A stretch of DNA of 64,000 nucleotides, from assembly GCF_009789555.1 (NCBI RefSeq), contig NZ_CP046902.1, positions 3,178,001 to 3,242,000 on the forward strand, in the 5' to 3' direction. This document shows, piece by piece, positions 36,411 through 43,802 of the stretch (within the stretch, counting starts at the first letter, position 1; each line of letters starts with the position of its first letter). A model generated the notes under the pieces. It was not told the DNA's origin, did no database searches, and worked only from the letters and a program-made list of their open reading frames with translations. The DNA comes from Stutzerimonas stutzeri (GTDB taxonomy: Bacteria > Pseudomonadota > Gammaproteobacteria > Pseudomonadales > Pseudomonadaceae). Made by a program: the position numbers and the translations under genes.

Positions 36411-37690
36411 TGGATGCGCTGGTTCTACTCGGCAGCTTCGCCGTCCTGTTTCTCCTGCGCATGCCGGTCGCCTATGCACTTGGCCTGTCCGCGCTGATCG
36501 GCGCCTGGTGGATCGATATCCCGTTCGACGCGGTGATGATTCAGGTCGCCGGCGGGGTCAACAAGTTTTCCTTGCTGGCCATCCCCTTCTTCGTGCTGGC
36601 CGGGGCCATCATGGCCGAAGGCGGCATGTCACGACGGTTGGTGGCGTTCGCCGCCGTACTGGTCGGATTCGTGCGCGGCGGCCTTTCGCTGGTCAATATC
36701 ATGGCTTCGACCTTCTTCGGCGCGATTTCCGGCTCGTCATTGGCCGATACCGCTTCGGTGGGTTCGGTGCTGATTCCGGAAATGGAGAAAAAAGGCTATC
36801 CGCGTGAGTTCTCCACCGCAGTCACGGTCAGCGGCTCGGTGCAGGCCCTGCTGACGCCACCGAGCCATAACTCGGTGCTGTATTCGCTGGCTGCGGGGGG
36901 AACGGTTTCGATTTCCTCGCTGTTCATCGCCGGAATCGGGCCGGGCCTGCTGTTGAGCGCCGTGATGATGACCATGTGCCTGATCTTCGCTCGGGTACGC
37001 AACTATCCAAAAGGCGAAGTCGTCCCGCTTAAACAAGCGCTGAAAATCTGCGTGGATGCACTCTGGGGCCTGATGACGATGGTCATCATCCTCGGCGGTA
37101 TTCTCTCGGGCGTGTTCACCGCGACCGAATCAGCCTCGATCGCGGTCGTCTGGGCGTTCTTCGTGACCATGTGCATCTACCGCGATTACAAGTGGCGGGA
37201 GTTGCCCAAGTTGCTGCATCGCACGGTCCGTACCTTGTCCGTGGTGATGATCCTGATCGCGTTCGCCGCCAGCTTCGGCTACATCATGACGCTGATGCAG
37301 ATTCCATCGAAGATCACCACGCTGTTCCTGACCCTGTCGGACAACCGCTACGTGATCCTCATGTGCATCAACCTGATGCTGCTGGTGCTCGGTACATTGA
37401 TGGACATGGCCCCGCTGATTCTGATCCTGACGCCCATTCTGATGCCGGTGATCGTAGGTATCGGCGTCGATCCGGTGCATTTTGGCATGATCATGCTGGT
37501 CAACCTCGGCATTGGTCTGATCACCCCACCGGTAGGCGCGGTGTTGTTCGTCGGCGCGGCCATCGGCAAAGTCACGATCGAGAACACCGTCAAGGCGCTG
37601 CTGCCCTTCTATGCGGCGCTGTTCCTCGTCCTGCTGGCAGTGACTTATATTCCGGCCATCTCGCTCTGGTTGCCGAGCGTAGTGCTATAA
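36410..37690 (+). CDS. DctM-family TRAP large permease subunit
   Basis: From the ATG at 36410 the product is 426 residues with about 12 membrane helices, the standard DctM size. Typical stretches are FVLAGAIMAEGGMSRRLVAF, FFGAISGSSLADTASVGSV near residues 102-120 and GMIMLVNLGIGLITPPVGAV near the C-terminus. It is the translocating subunit for the acid captured by the upstream DctP. It closes the udh operon; a long hairpin and a strong terminator follow. Confidence 0.95.
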   Translation: MDALVLLGSFAVLFLLRMPVAYALGLSALIGAWWIDIPFDAVMIQVAGGVNKFSLLAIPFFVLAGAIMAEGGMSRRLVAFAAVLVGFVRGGLSLVNIMASTFFGAISGSSLADTASVGSVLIPEMEKKGYPREFSTAVTVSGSVQALLTPPSHNSVLYSLAAGGTVSISSLFIAGIGPGLLLSAVMMTMCLIFARVRNYPKGEVVPLKQALKICVDALWGLMTMVIILGGILSGVFTATESASIAVVWAFFVTMCIYRDYKWRELPKLLHRTVRTLSVVMILIAFAASFGYIMTLMQIPSKITTLFLTLSDNRYVILMCINLMLLVLGTLMDMAPLILILTPILMPVIVGIGVDPVHFGMIMLVNLGIGLITPPVGAVLFVGAAIGKVTIENTVKALLPFYAALFLVLLAVTYIPAISLWLPSVVL

Positions 37691-37697
37691 ACCTGGC

Positions 37698-37720
37698 CGT
37701 TCGGCCCGGCGGGCCGAACG
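37698..37720 (+). other. Long perfect hairpin after dctM
   Basis: A 10-bp stem CGTTCGGCCC / GGGCCGAACG with a GGC loop starts 8 bp after the stop codon. It lacks a T run and probably protects the 3' end or pairs with the terminator just downstream. Confidence 0.6.
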
Positions 37721-37735
37721 CCTTCACCATCCACG

Positions 37736-37765
37736 CGCCAGCCTGAGGCTGGCGTTTGATTTTTT
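37736..37765 (+). terminator. Terminator of the udh-dctPQM operon
   Basis: An 8-bp stem CGCCAGCC / GGCTGGCG with a TGA loop is followed by TTTGATTTTTT. It separates the TRAP operon from the exporter gene 20 bp further on. Confidence 0.88.
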
Positions 37766-37784
37766 AAGGATCAGAACCCACGCC

Positions 37785-38711
37785 ATGTCTGCCCCAGCTC
37801 ATCCCGACGCCCCTGCTCTGTTCCCACGTCATATCGCGGTGCTGATACTCGTCTGCCTCGGCTGCGCATTCGCCGGCAACCATGTCGCGGCCCGTGTCGC
37901 CTTCGATGACGGCGCGGGGGTTCTGCTGGCGATCCTGATGCGCTCGGGGGGTACGCTGATCGTCCTGGCCGGATTGGTGTTCTGGCAACGCCAGAGCATT
38001 CGCCTCGCCCCGGGTGCCTGGCGCTGGCAGCTGTTGCTGGGCTTGTTGATCGCAACGCAGAGCATTTGCCTGTACTCGGCGGTCGCGCGTATTCCGGTCG
38101 CACTGGCGTTGCTGGTGGCCAACGTTTTTCCAATCCTGCTGGCGCTGCTGACCTGGGCCCTGGGGGGCGCTCGGCCCACGGCTCGCACAGCCCTGTTGAT
38201 GGGACTGATCCTGGTCGGCCTGATGTTCGTGCTGCAAGTGCCGACACGCCTTTCTTCCAGTGAAGCCGCTGGCCCGGAATGGGTGCTCGGCGTCGCCCTG
38301 GCCTTCTGCGCGGCCAGCGTCTTCGCTACCGCCCTATGGATAACCGACCACAAGCTTTCGCAGGTGCGCGGTTCGGTGCGCAGCATGCTGACGATGCTGG
38401 TGGTGTTCAGCAGTGCAAACCTCGCCGGCCTCAGTGGCCTGCTGCCGGGTGGGCTGTCGTTGCCGCAAAGCAGCACGGGCTGGATGGCCTTGGCGGTGCT
38501 TGTCGCACTTTACGGGATCGGCTTCATCACCCTGTTCATGTCGGTGCCGCGACTGAACATGCCGCGCAACGCGCCGGTGATGAACATCGAACCGCTGGCG
38601 ACCTTGATCATGGGCTGGCTGGTACTCGACCAGATGCTTGCTGCCGGCCAGATTCTCGGCGGCGTCATCGTCATCTTCGGCATCGTCATGCTGACTTACC
38701 GCAAGAATTGA
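37785..38711 (+). CDS. DMT-superfamily (EamA) transporter
   Basis: The 308-residue protein has ten hydrophobic segments arranged as two EamA repeats, the second starting near residue 165 (EWVLGVALAFCAASVFATALW). The first repeat holds GCAFAGNHVAARVAF, typical of DMT exporters. Substrates in this superfamily are often amino acids, purines or other metabolites moving outward. It lies between the TRAP operon and the GntR gene, but a strong terminator precedes it, so whether it belongs to the island functionally is open. Confidence 0.88.
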   Translation: MSAPAHPDAPALFPRHIAVLILVCLGCAFAGNHVAARVAFDDGAGVLLAILMRSGGTLIVLAGLVFWQRQSIRLAPGAWRWQLLLGLLIATQSICLYSAVARIPVALALLVANVFPILLALLTWALGGARPTARTALLMGLILVGLMFVLQVPTRLSSSEAAGPEWVLGVALAFCAASVFATALWITDHKLSQVRGSVRSMLTMLVVFSSANLAGLSGLLPGGLSLPQSSTGWMALAVLVALYGIGFITLFMSVPRLNMPRNAPVMNIEPLATLIMGWLVLDQMLAAGQILGGVIVIFGIVMLTYRKN

Positions 38712-38732
38712 CCGGCGCATCGGTCGGCAGAA

Positions 38733-38758
38733 AAAAGCCACGCGCATGCGTGGCTTTT
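38733..38758. terminator. Bidirectional terminator between the DMT and GntR genes
   Basis: An 11-bp stem AAAAGCCACGC / GCGTGGCTTTT with a 4-base loop and A/T flanks lies between convergent stop codons. Confidence 0.9.
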
Positions 38759-38781
38759 ACTGATCGACACGTCCGAGACCG

Positions 38782-39543
38782 TCAAATGGCCTTGTCGGTC
38801 TCGGCTTCTTCATGCGCCTGGCGAAGCCGCTCGCGGCTGTTGGTCAGGTGCAAACGCATCGCTGCCCGAGCCGATTCGGCATCCTGACGGGCGATGGCGT
38901 CGTAGATCTGCTCATGCTCACGACCGAGTCGCTGTTGATAGTGCGGCTGGTCATCGTGCGCAAGGCGCGCGGAATTGAGCCGACTGCGCGGGATGATCGC
39001 CGTGCCGAGGTGGTTCATGATGTCGGTGAAATAGCGGTTGCCGGTCGCCTCTGCAATCTGCAGGTGGAACTGGAAATCCGATACCGCGGCCTCGCTGGAC
39101 AGCGCCGTGCTCTGCTGCAGCGAATCCAGGAACGCCCGCATTGCCTCCAGTTGCTCAGGCGTACGGCGCATTGCCGCGAGTCCGGCCGACTCGACCTCCA
39201 GGCTGATGCGCAGTTCAAGGATCGACAGCACGTCACGCAGCGTGCCAATGGTCGCCGGATCGATACGAAGACCCGTGGTGCTGGGGGTATCGAGCACAAA
39301 GGTGCCGATACCATGACGCGTCTCCACCAGTCCGGATGCTTGCAGGCGAGAGATGGCCTCGCGCACCACCGTTCGGCTCACGCCCTGGGCCTGCATGATC
39401 GCAGACTCGGTAGGCAGCTTGTCTCCGCGCTTGATGAGTCCGTCGCGTATCTGCTGGGACAACTCCGTGACGAGTTCCTGGGCAAGACTGCGATGCTTTC
39501 GGCGGACGCGTGGCTGAGCGCTCTGGTTTTCCATGGGGCACAT
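38782..39543 (-). CDS. FadR-type GntR-family regulator
   Basis: The product is about 253 residues. The start at 39543 has an AGAG site; ATGs at 39534 and 39573 are alternatives. The N-terminal winged helix (LAQELVTELSQQIRDGLI, GDKLPTESAIM, VSRTVVREAISRLQASGLV, residues 20-85) is GntR type. The C-terminal all-helical FCD domain includes FHLQIAEATGNRY and REHEQIYDAIARQD with histidine and aspartate metal or ligand sites. FadR-type members usually repress sugar-acid genes. A GTYATNNNACAAC site overlaps its own promoter region, and the same motif lies before kdgD, gudD2 and udh, so it is the likely master repressor of the island. Confidence 0.92.
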   Translation of the reverse strand: MCPMENQSAQPRVRRKHRSLAQELVTELSQQIRDGLIKRGDKLPTESAIMQAQGVSRTVVREAISRLQASGLVETRHGIGTFVLDTPSTTGLRIDPATIGTLRDVLSILELRISLEVESAGLAAMRRTPEQLEAMRAFLDSLQQSTALSSEAAVSDFQFHLQIAEATGNRYFTDIMNHLGTAIIPRSRLNSARLAHDDQPHYQQRLGREHEQIYDAIARQDAESARAAMRLHLTNSRERLRQAHEEAETDKAI

Positions 39544-39575
39544 CGATCTCTGAAGCGAAGTAATCCGTATCATAG

Positions 39576-39595
39576 CCCAGTAGTTGTACGATGAC
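39576..39595 (-). promoter_or_regulatory. Candidate autoregulatory operator of the GntR gene
   Basis: Read on the minus strand this is GTCATCGTACAACTACTGGG, sharing GTYATCGTACAACT with the kdgD site. It sits immediately upstream of a TATGAT element (39574-39569), where binding would block the promoter. Confidence 0.5.
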
Positions 39596-39703
39596 TATCG
39601 GGCAGCCCTGTTTGATCCCGTCGCACCTTGCATCCGAAAAACTGCATGTTTTCAGACGAACCCTATACTGCACTGACGGAGCCACTCACCTGGAGACACG
39701 ATC

Positions 39704-39949
39704 ATGCGCCGCCTACTGCTACTCGTTGCCGTTGCCGCCTTCAGCACACCGATCTGGGCAATGCATTGCCCGATGGACATGGCCAAGATCGACGAGCACC
39801 TGAAAACCGATCCACCCAGCGATCCGGCCATTCTCACGCGGGTCAAAGAGCTCCGCGCCGAAGGTGAGAAGTTGCACCAGGCCGGCGATCATGAGCAATC
39901 GCTTGAAGTACTGGGAGAAGCCCAGCAACTGCTGGGCATCGACGGATAG
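39704..39949 (+). CDS. Small exported protein with His/Cys/Met-rich mature N-terminus
   Basis: An 81-residue protein preceded by GGAG. Residues 1-19 form a signal peptide (RRLLLLVAVAAFSTPIWA). Cleavage would leave MHCPMDMAKIDEHL at the mature N-terminus, a cluster of His, Cys and Met that could bind Cu(I) or another soft metal; that is inference. The rest is charged and helical. No named family is recognised. It is divergent from the GntR gene and has no obvious partner. Confidence 0.75.
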   Translation: MRRLLLLVAVAAFSTPIWAMHCPMDMAKIDEHLKTDPPSDPAILTRVKELRAEGEKLHQAGDHEQSLEVLGEAQQLLGIDG

Positions 39950-39999
39950 CCGATGGTCTGCCGGCCGGCGGCTGCCAAGGCGCCGACCGGTAGGCGCAA

Positions 40000-40263
40000 T
40001 CAGCGCGCCTGTTCGTCTGCCACGGTACAGCGCACGCGCAACTCCTTGCGATCGAAATCTTCTTCGCTACTCAAGGTTTCGTAACCCTCCGGACACACCG
40101 TGCGCGCCCTTGTCTCGCACCCGGGCTGTCCGGCAACTTTGGTACAAGCGAATACGTATTCATCGGTGCCGTCTGCCGGGGGTACGGTTTCGATGGCGGT
40201 GCACCCCGCCATCAGCCCTACGAACACGGCGACGCCACAGCGCTGTCTGTTACCTTTATTCAT
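40000..40263 (-). CDS. Small cysteine-containing lipoprotein
   Basis: From the ATG at 40263 this is an 87-residue protein with a lipobox, FVGLMAGC, placing the lipidated cysteine at residue 20. Four further cysteines (FACTKV, GCETR, VCPEGYE, VRCTV) could form two disulfides in the periplasm. A longer in-frame ATG at 40365 would bury the lipobox and is rejected. The family is not recognised; similar small lipoproteins of unknown role are common in Pseudomonas. Confidence 0.72.
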   Translation of the reverse strand: MNKGNRQRCGVAVFVGLMAGCTAIETVPPADGTDEYVFACTKVAGQPGCETRARTVCPEGYETLSSEEDFDRKELRVRCTVADEQAR

Positions 40264-40398
40264 CGTCAATCCGCTTTGTGATATCGCCAACGGAGTCGCC
40301 AGGGCCACGCAACCGATAAGCGGGCGCGACCCTGGCGCTGGAAACCGAACGATCGGACCCAACATCGCCTTGCCACACGGCCCGTTGCCGTCCGGGTG

Positions 40399-40674
40399 TC
40401 AACGCGGGTTCGGCGAATCGTCCATTTCAGCGTTGTCGACATCGACATCCGGCATTTCGCGCTCGTGCGGTACGCCGTCGGTCTGCTCGCGCGGACGCTC
40501 CAGTTCGTTGCCGGGCAGCTCATCGACACCCGCCTGATCATCGGGGTTCACATCCGTTCGGCCAGGGCTCAAGGGTGGTGCTGAGCCTGGAATCACCACA
40601 CCGTCGTCGCCCTCGGCGCGGATATTGGTACGGGGTTCGTGCAGCGGTTGCCGGTCCTCGCGCTCGATGCCCAT
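40399..40674 (-). CDS. Small acidic hydrophilic protein of unknown function
   Basis: A 91-residue protein rich in Asp, Glu, Pro and Arg, with no membrane segment and no signal peptide. It is probably disordered: stretches such as DDGVVIPGSAPPLSPGRTDVNPD and DVDVDNAEMDDSPNP lack hydrophobic core. An excellent GAGGAGGTGAG ribosome site lies just before the ATG at 40674, which is the main reason to call it a gene. I do not recognise the family. Confidence 0.7.
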   Translation of the reverse strand: MGIEREDRQPLHEPRTNIRAEGDDGVVIPGSAPPLSPGRTDVNPDDQAGVDELPGNELERPREQTDGVPHEREMPDVDVDNAEMDDSPNPR

Positions 40675-40945
40675 GTCTCACCTCCTCGGCCATTGCTTTG
40701 TACAGATAAGAGGATCGAGGGGCTTTGGCGTTCAGGTCCAAAGCTGCCATTGGTCAACTGCGAGTCGATTCCCGCTCTGGCGCCATTGGCGGACGGCCAC
40801 GCGACCGGCCGATTCACCAATGCCTGCATACCAACGGCAACGCGACGCCTAGAATGACAACCGCCGACTCGCTTGCGTCTATCGCTCACACTCCAACGGC
40901 AGCGCCACCCTTTCCGTCCATGCAACCTGGCTGTCCCTTTATCCC

Positions 40946-41602
40946 ATGAGCAAAACAATGTTGGCTTACCTTGTCCGCTATCCATCCGCCGGGCTGCTGT
41001 TCATCCAGCTACTCGGCATCCTGCTGTACCCCTTCATGGAAAATACGCCGCTCGGGCGCGCGGCCTTCGGTGCTTTCGGTGTGGTGGTTCTGGTTGCGGC
41101 GCTGCGCATCGTCAATCGGAGCCCGACGCTGCACTCGGTGGCTTTCTTCCTGGCTGCCGCGATACTCGTGCTCACGGTGGCCGCCGAATTGACTGCCGCG
41201 CCAAATCTGCGAATCGCATTGGTCGTCTTTGAGTCCGTGTTCTATTTCTACGCAGCGGCCGGGCTGATCGGTTACATGATCGAGGATCAGCGCACCACCA
41301 CAGACGAGCTGTTCGCCGTAGGCGCGACTTTCACGCTGCTGGCATGGGCATTCGCTTATGCCTACGCCGCCTGCCAACTGCTCGCTCCAGGCAGTTTCGT
41401 CGGCCAGCTGCAGCCCGACGAGCCGCGTTCGTGGTTGGAGTTACTCTTTCTCAGCGTCACCGTTCTGTCCGGCGTCGGCCTCGGCGACATTTTGCCGCTC
41501 CGACCCGTGGCGAGGGCGCTGGTGATGTTCGAAGAGATTGCAGGACTGATGTACATCGCTCTGGTCGTGTCGCGCGTCATCGGGCTGACCATTCGGCGTT
41601 GA
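40946..41602 (+). CDS. Potassium-channel-like membrane protein with variant filter
   Basis: The 218-residue protein has about six hydrophobic segments and a C-terminal pore region. The filter reads TVLSGVGLGDILP near residues 172-184, where K+ channels have TVGYGD; the Gly-x-Gly-Asp frame remains but tyrosine is replaced by leucine. A following helix (RALVMFEEIAGLMYIALVVSRVIGL) fits the inner pore helix of two-TM channels. No cytoplasmic RCK/TrkA domain is present. It may be a K+ channel, a less selective cation channel or a relative with another role. Confidence 0.75.
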   Translation: MSKTMLAYLVRYPSAGLLFIQLLGILLYPFMENTPLGRAAFGAFGVVVLVAALRIVNRSPTLHSVAFFLAAAILVLTVAAELTAAPNLRIALVVFESVFYFYAAAGLIGYMIEDQRTTTDELFAVGATFTLLAWAFAYAYAACQLLAPGSFVGQLQPDEPRSWLELLFLSVTVLSGVGLGDILPLRPVARALVMFEEIAGLMYIALVVSRVIGLTIRR

Positions 41603-41903
41603 TGCGCAGCCAGGGTGCTTTTCGCCTGCAGGCGGCAGCTGTTGGGGCGAATGCCGCCACTCCGATCGGCGCCAGCCGACCTCCTATGCATAGCGCCGCG
41701 GGAGACGATCATCTGTCGTCGATCGGTCGCGCATAAGCCGCCCGCGTGCCCTGGCCACCGCCATGCAGCGTCGTCATGCTCGTGGCAAAACCGGCGAACG
41801 GGCACATCCGACAGGCGGGCCCTGCCATCGGGCAGTGCCGCCTCATCATCGCGTCGCGCCATTTGTCAGTGGCGCGCCCGCGTCATGCCGAGCGCGCGTG
41901 ATG
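41603..41903. other. Intergenic stretch without recognisable features
   Basis: About 300 bp between two convergent genes. Open frames here lack ribosome sites and recognisable domains. I see no strong terminator. Confidence 0.5.
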
Positions 41904-42413
41904 TCAATCCGCGGTCTGTTCCACAGCGGTGTCGATAGCCTTGTCTTCTACAGGCTCTTTAGGCTTTTTCGGATGACGTCGTGCTTGTCCACGCTGCCGC
42001 TTGGCCTGCTGCCTGGCATGCAGCGCCTGAGCGGCCGTCACGACGCCCACTGCCTCGCCGTTCAGGTCCACGCGCGGCGCATTCTCCGTCATGCTTGCCC
42101 AATATCGGCTTCCTCGGCACCAAACAGCGATGCCCTGCTTGAGCTGTTCGCTGGATATTCCAAGCAGCTCCAGGTGCTGCTCGGCATCCTTGAGAATGCC
42201 TTCCTTCAGCGGAACCTTGGGGGCCGGATTGACCGGGAACGCCAACGGAAAGCGCTTCTGCAACCGCCAGATCGCTTCGATCGCGGGATCTTGCTCGCGA
42301 GGCTTCGCCTTCGGAGAAGGCTTTCGCGTACCCGGCTTCGTACTGTCCGTCTTTTCCTGCATTTTTTCGGCCCGCAGGCGGTCGCGTAGCTCAGCTAGTT
42401 GTTCAAAACCCAT
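41904..42413 (-). CDS. ProQ/FinO-domain RNA-binding protein
   Basis: The 169-residue protein has a charged N-terminal linker (residues 1-45, Lys/Pro rich), a ProQ/FinO domain at about 45-140 (IWRLQKRFPLAFP, PLKEGILKDAEQHLE, IAVWCRGSRYWASM) and a basic C-terminal tail. The RFPLAF and PLK-G segments are family hallmarks. ProQ-type proteins bind structured 3' ends of mRNAs and small RNAs. Position alone gives no partner; the sensor genes downstream are on the other strand. Confidence 0.87.
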   Translation of the reverse strand: MGFEQLAELRDRLRAEKMQEKTDSTKPGTRKPSPKAKPREQDPAIEAIWRLQKRFPLAFPVNPAPKVPLKEGILKDAEQHLELLGISSEQLKQGIAVWCRGSRYWASMTENAPRVDLNGEAVGVVTAAQALHARQQAKRQRGQARRHPKKPKEPVEDKAIDTAVEQTAD

Positions 42414-42721
42414 CGTTTAGTTCACAGCTTCATGGTTGATTCGTGGTGCAAGGTTATCCCATGTCGTCTTTTCACACAGCCTGATCAAGCGCCGACATGA
42501 TCAAGGGGCGTGACCGCGACATTCCATTGCCCGCCAACATGCTATGAAATAGCGGGTACGTCGCTGATCGGGGCCGATTAACGATAAGCACTATCTCGCC
42601 GCTTCTGCGGGTGGCGCCACGCTGGAATTGGCCGGAACCGATGTTGCTCCGCGCTACAACTTCATGGCCAGCGCTTCGCGCCACTGCTACGATCCTTGCA
42701 AGTCCATGACTCGGTATCGAG
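42414..42721. other. Divergent spacer between proQ-like and GGDEF genes
   Basis: About 300 bp that must contain both promoters. No strong -35/-10 pair or repeat stands out. Confidence 0.5.
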
Positions 42722-43744
42722 ATGCTTATCGCACCGCCGCACCCAGACGAAGCGCTACGGCAGTACACGCTGGACTGCCTGAACCTGCTCGACACCGCCG
42801 CCGATGTGCATCTGGATACCCTGGTGAGGGTTGCCCAGACCGCTTTTGGTGTCGAAACGGTGCTCCTCAGCCTTATCGACCGTGATCGCCAGTGGTTCAA
42901 GGCACGGCAAGGGTTGGATATCAGCGAGACGCCGCGGGATATCTCCTTTTGCAGCCATACGATCCTGCAGTCCGGTTCGCTGATCGTTCCGGATGCACTG
43001 GATGATCCGCGCTTCAGTGACAATCCTCTGGTGACCGGTGCGCCGCGCGTGCGGCTCTATGCCGGACGCCCCATCGTCATCAACGGGTTTCCGATTGGCA
43101 CGCTCTGCCTGTTCCATCCCCAGCCGCGTCAATTGAACACGGCCGAGCAGGCGATGCTGAAGGATCTCGCGACGCTCGCGGAGGGCTACGTATTTCAGCG
43201 CGTGCAGAACACTCACATTCGCGAGCTATACAAAATCCTGGATGCCGAGAGGATGCGAGCGATGACCGACCCGCTCACTCACGCCTGGAATCGGATGGGG
43301 TTGGAACATCTGGCGCCCGTCTTGCTCAATCAAGCGTTGTCGGACGGGAAGATGGTCGGGGTGTTGTGCTGTGATCTGGATCATTTCAAGTCGGTGAATG
43401 ATCGCTACGGCCATGCGACCGGCGATCAGGTACTGGTGCATACCGCTCGCCGGCTAAAGGGCGTGTTGCGCGCCGACGATATGCTGATCCGGCTGGGCGG
43501 CGAAGAGTTTGCCGTGTTGGTACAGGTCAATCAGCCTGAGGAGTTGCACATGCTGGCTGAACGTGTTCGGCTGATGCTGCTGGAAAAGCCGATCGTGTGT
43601 GGCGCGAACGCCATCACCATAACCGCGAGCGTCGGTGCGGCAATCAAGCGTGACGATGAAACCATCGAACACACCTTCACTCGAGCAGACCAGGCCATGT
43701 ATCGAGGCAAGGCGAACGGCCGGAATCGCGTGGAGCTGGCGTGA
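42722..43744 (+). CDS. GAF-GGDEF diguanylate cyclase
   Basis: The 340-residue protein has an N-terminal GAF domain (residues 20-160; LIDRDRQWFKARQGLDISETPRD region, CSHTILQSG) and a C-terminal GGDEF domain. The catalytic motif GGEEF is at residues 259-263, and the RADD five residues before it is the product-inhibition I-site. It should make cyclic di-GMP from two GTP under control of a ligand or redox cue sensed by GAF. There is no membrane segment, so it is cytoplasmic. The downstream hybrid kinase converges on it. Confidence 0.93.
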   Translation: MLIAPPHPDEALRQYTLDCLNLLDTAADVHLDTLVRVAQTAFGVETVLLSLIDRDRQWFKARQGLDISETPRDISFCSHTILQSGSLIVPDALDDPRFSDNPLVTGAPRVRLYAGRPIVINGFPIGTLCLFHPQPRQLNTAEQAMLKDLATLAEGYVFQRVQNTHIRELYKILDAERMRAMTDPLTHAWNRMGLEHLAPVLLNQALSDGKMVGVLCCDLDHFKSVNDRYGHATGDQVLVHTARRLKGVLRADDMLIRLGGEEFAVLVQVNQPEELHMLAERVRLMLLEKPIVCGANAITITASVGAAIKRDDETIEHTFTRADQAMYRGKANGRNRVELA

Positions 43745-43802
43745 CGGACAGACGCCGACAGTCTGGCTATCACGACACACGCCGGGGATTTCGTATCAGG
43801 CG

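Noticed and set aside
42384..42411. tRNA-like words (GTAGCTCAGCTAGT and GTTCAAA)
   Set aside because: They are only about 10 bases apart, no acceptor or anticodon stem can form, and they lie in the start of the ProQ-domain gene.
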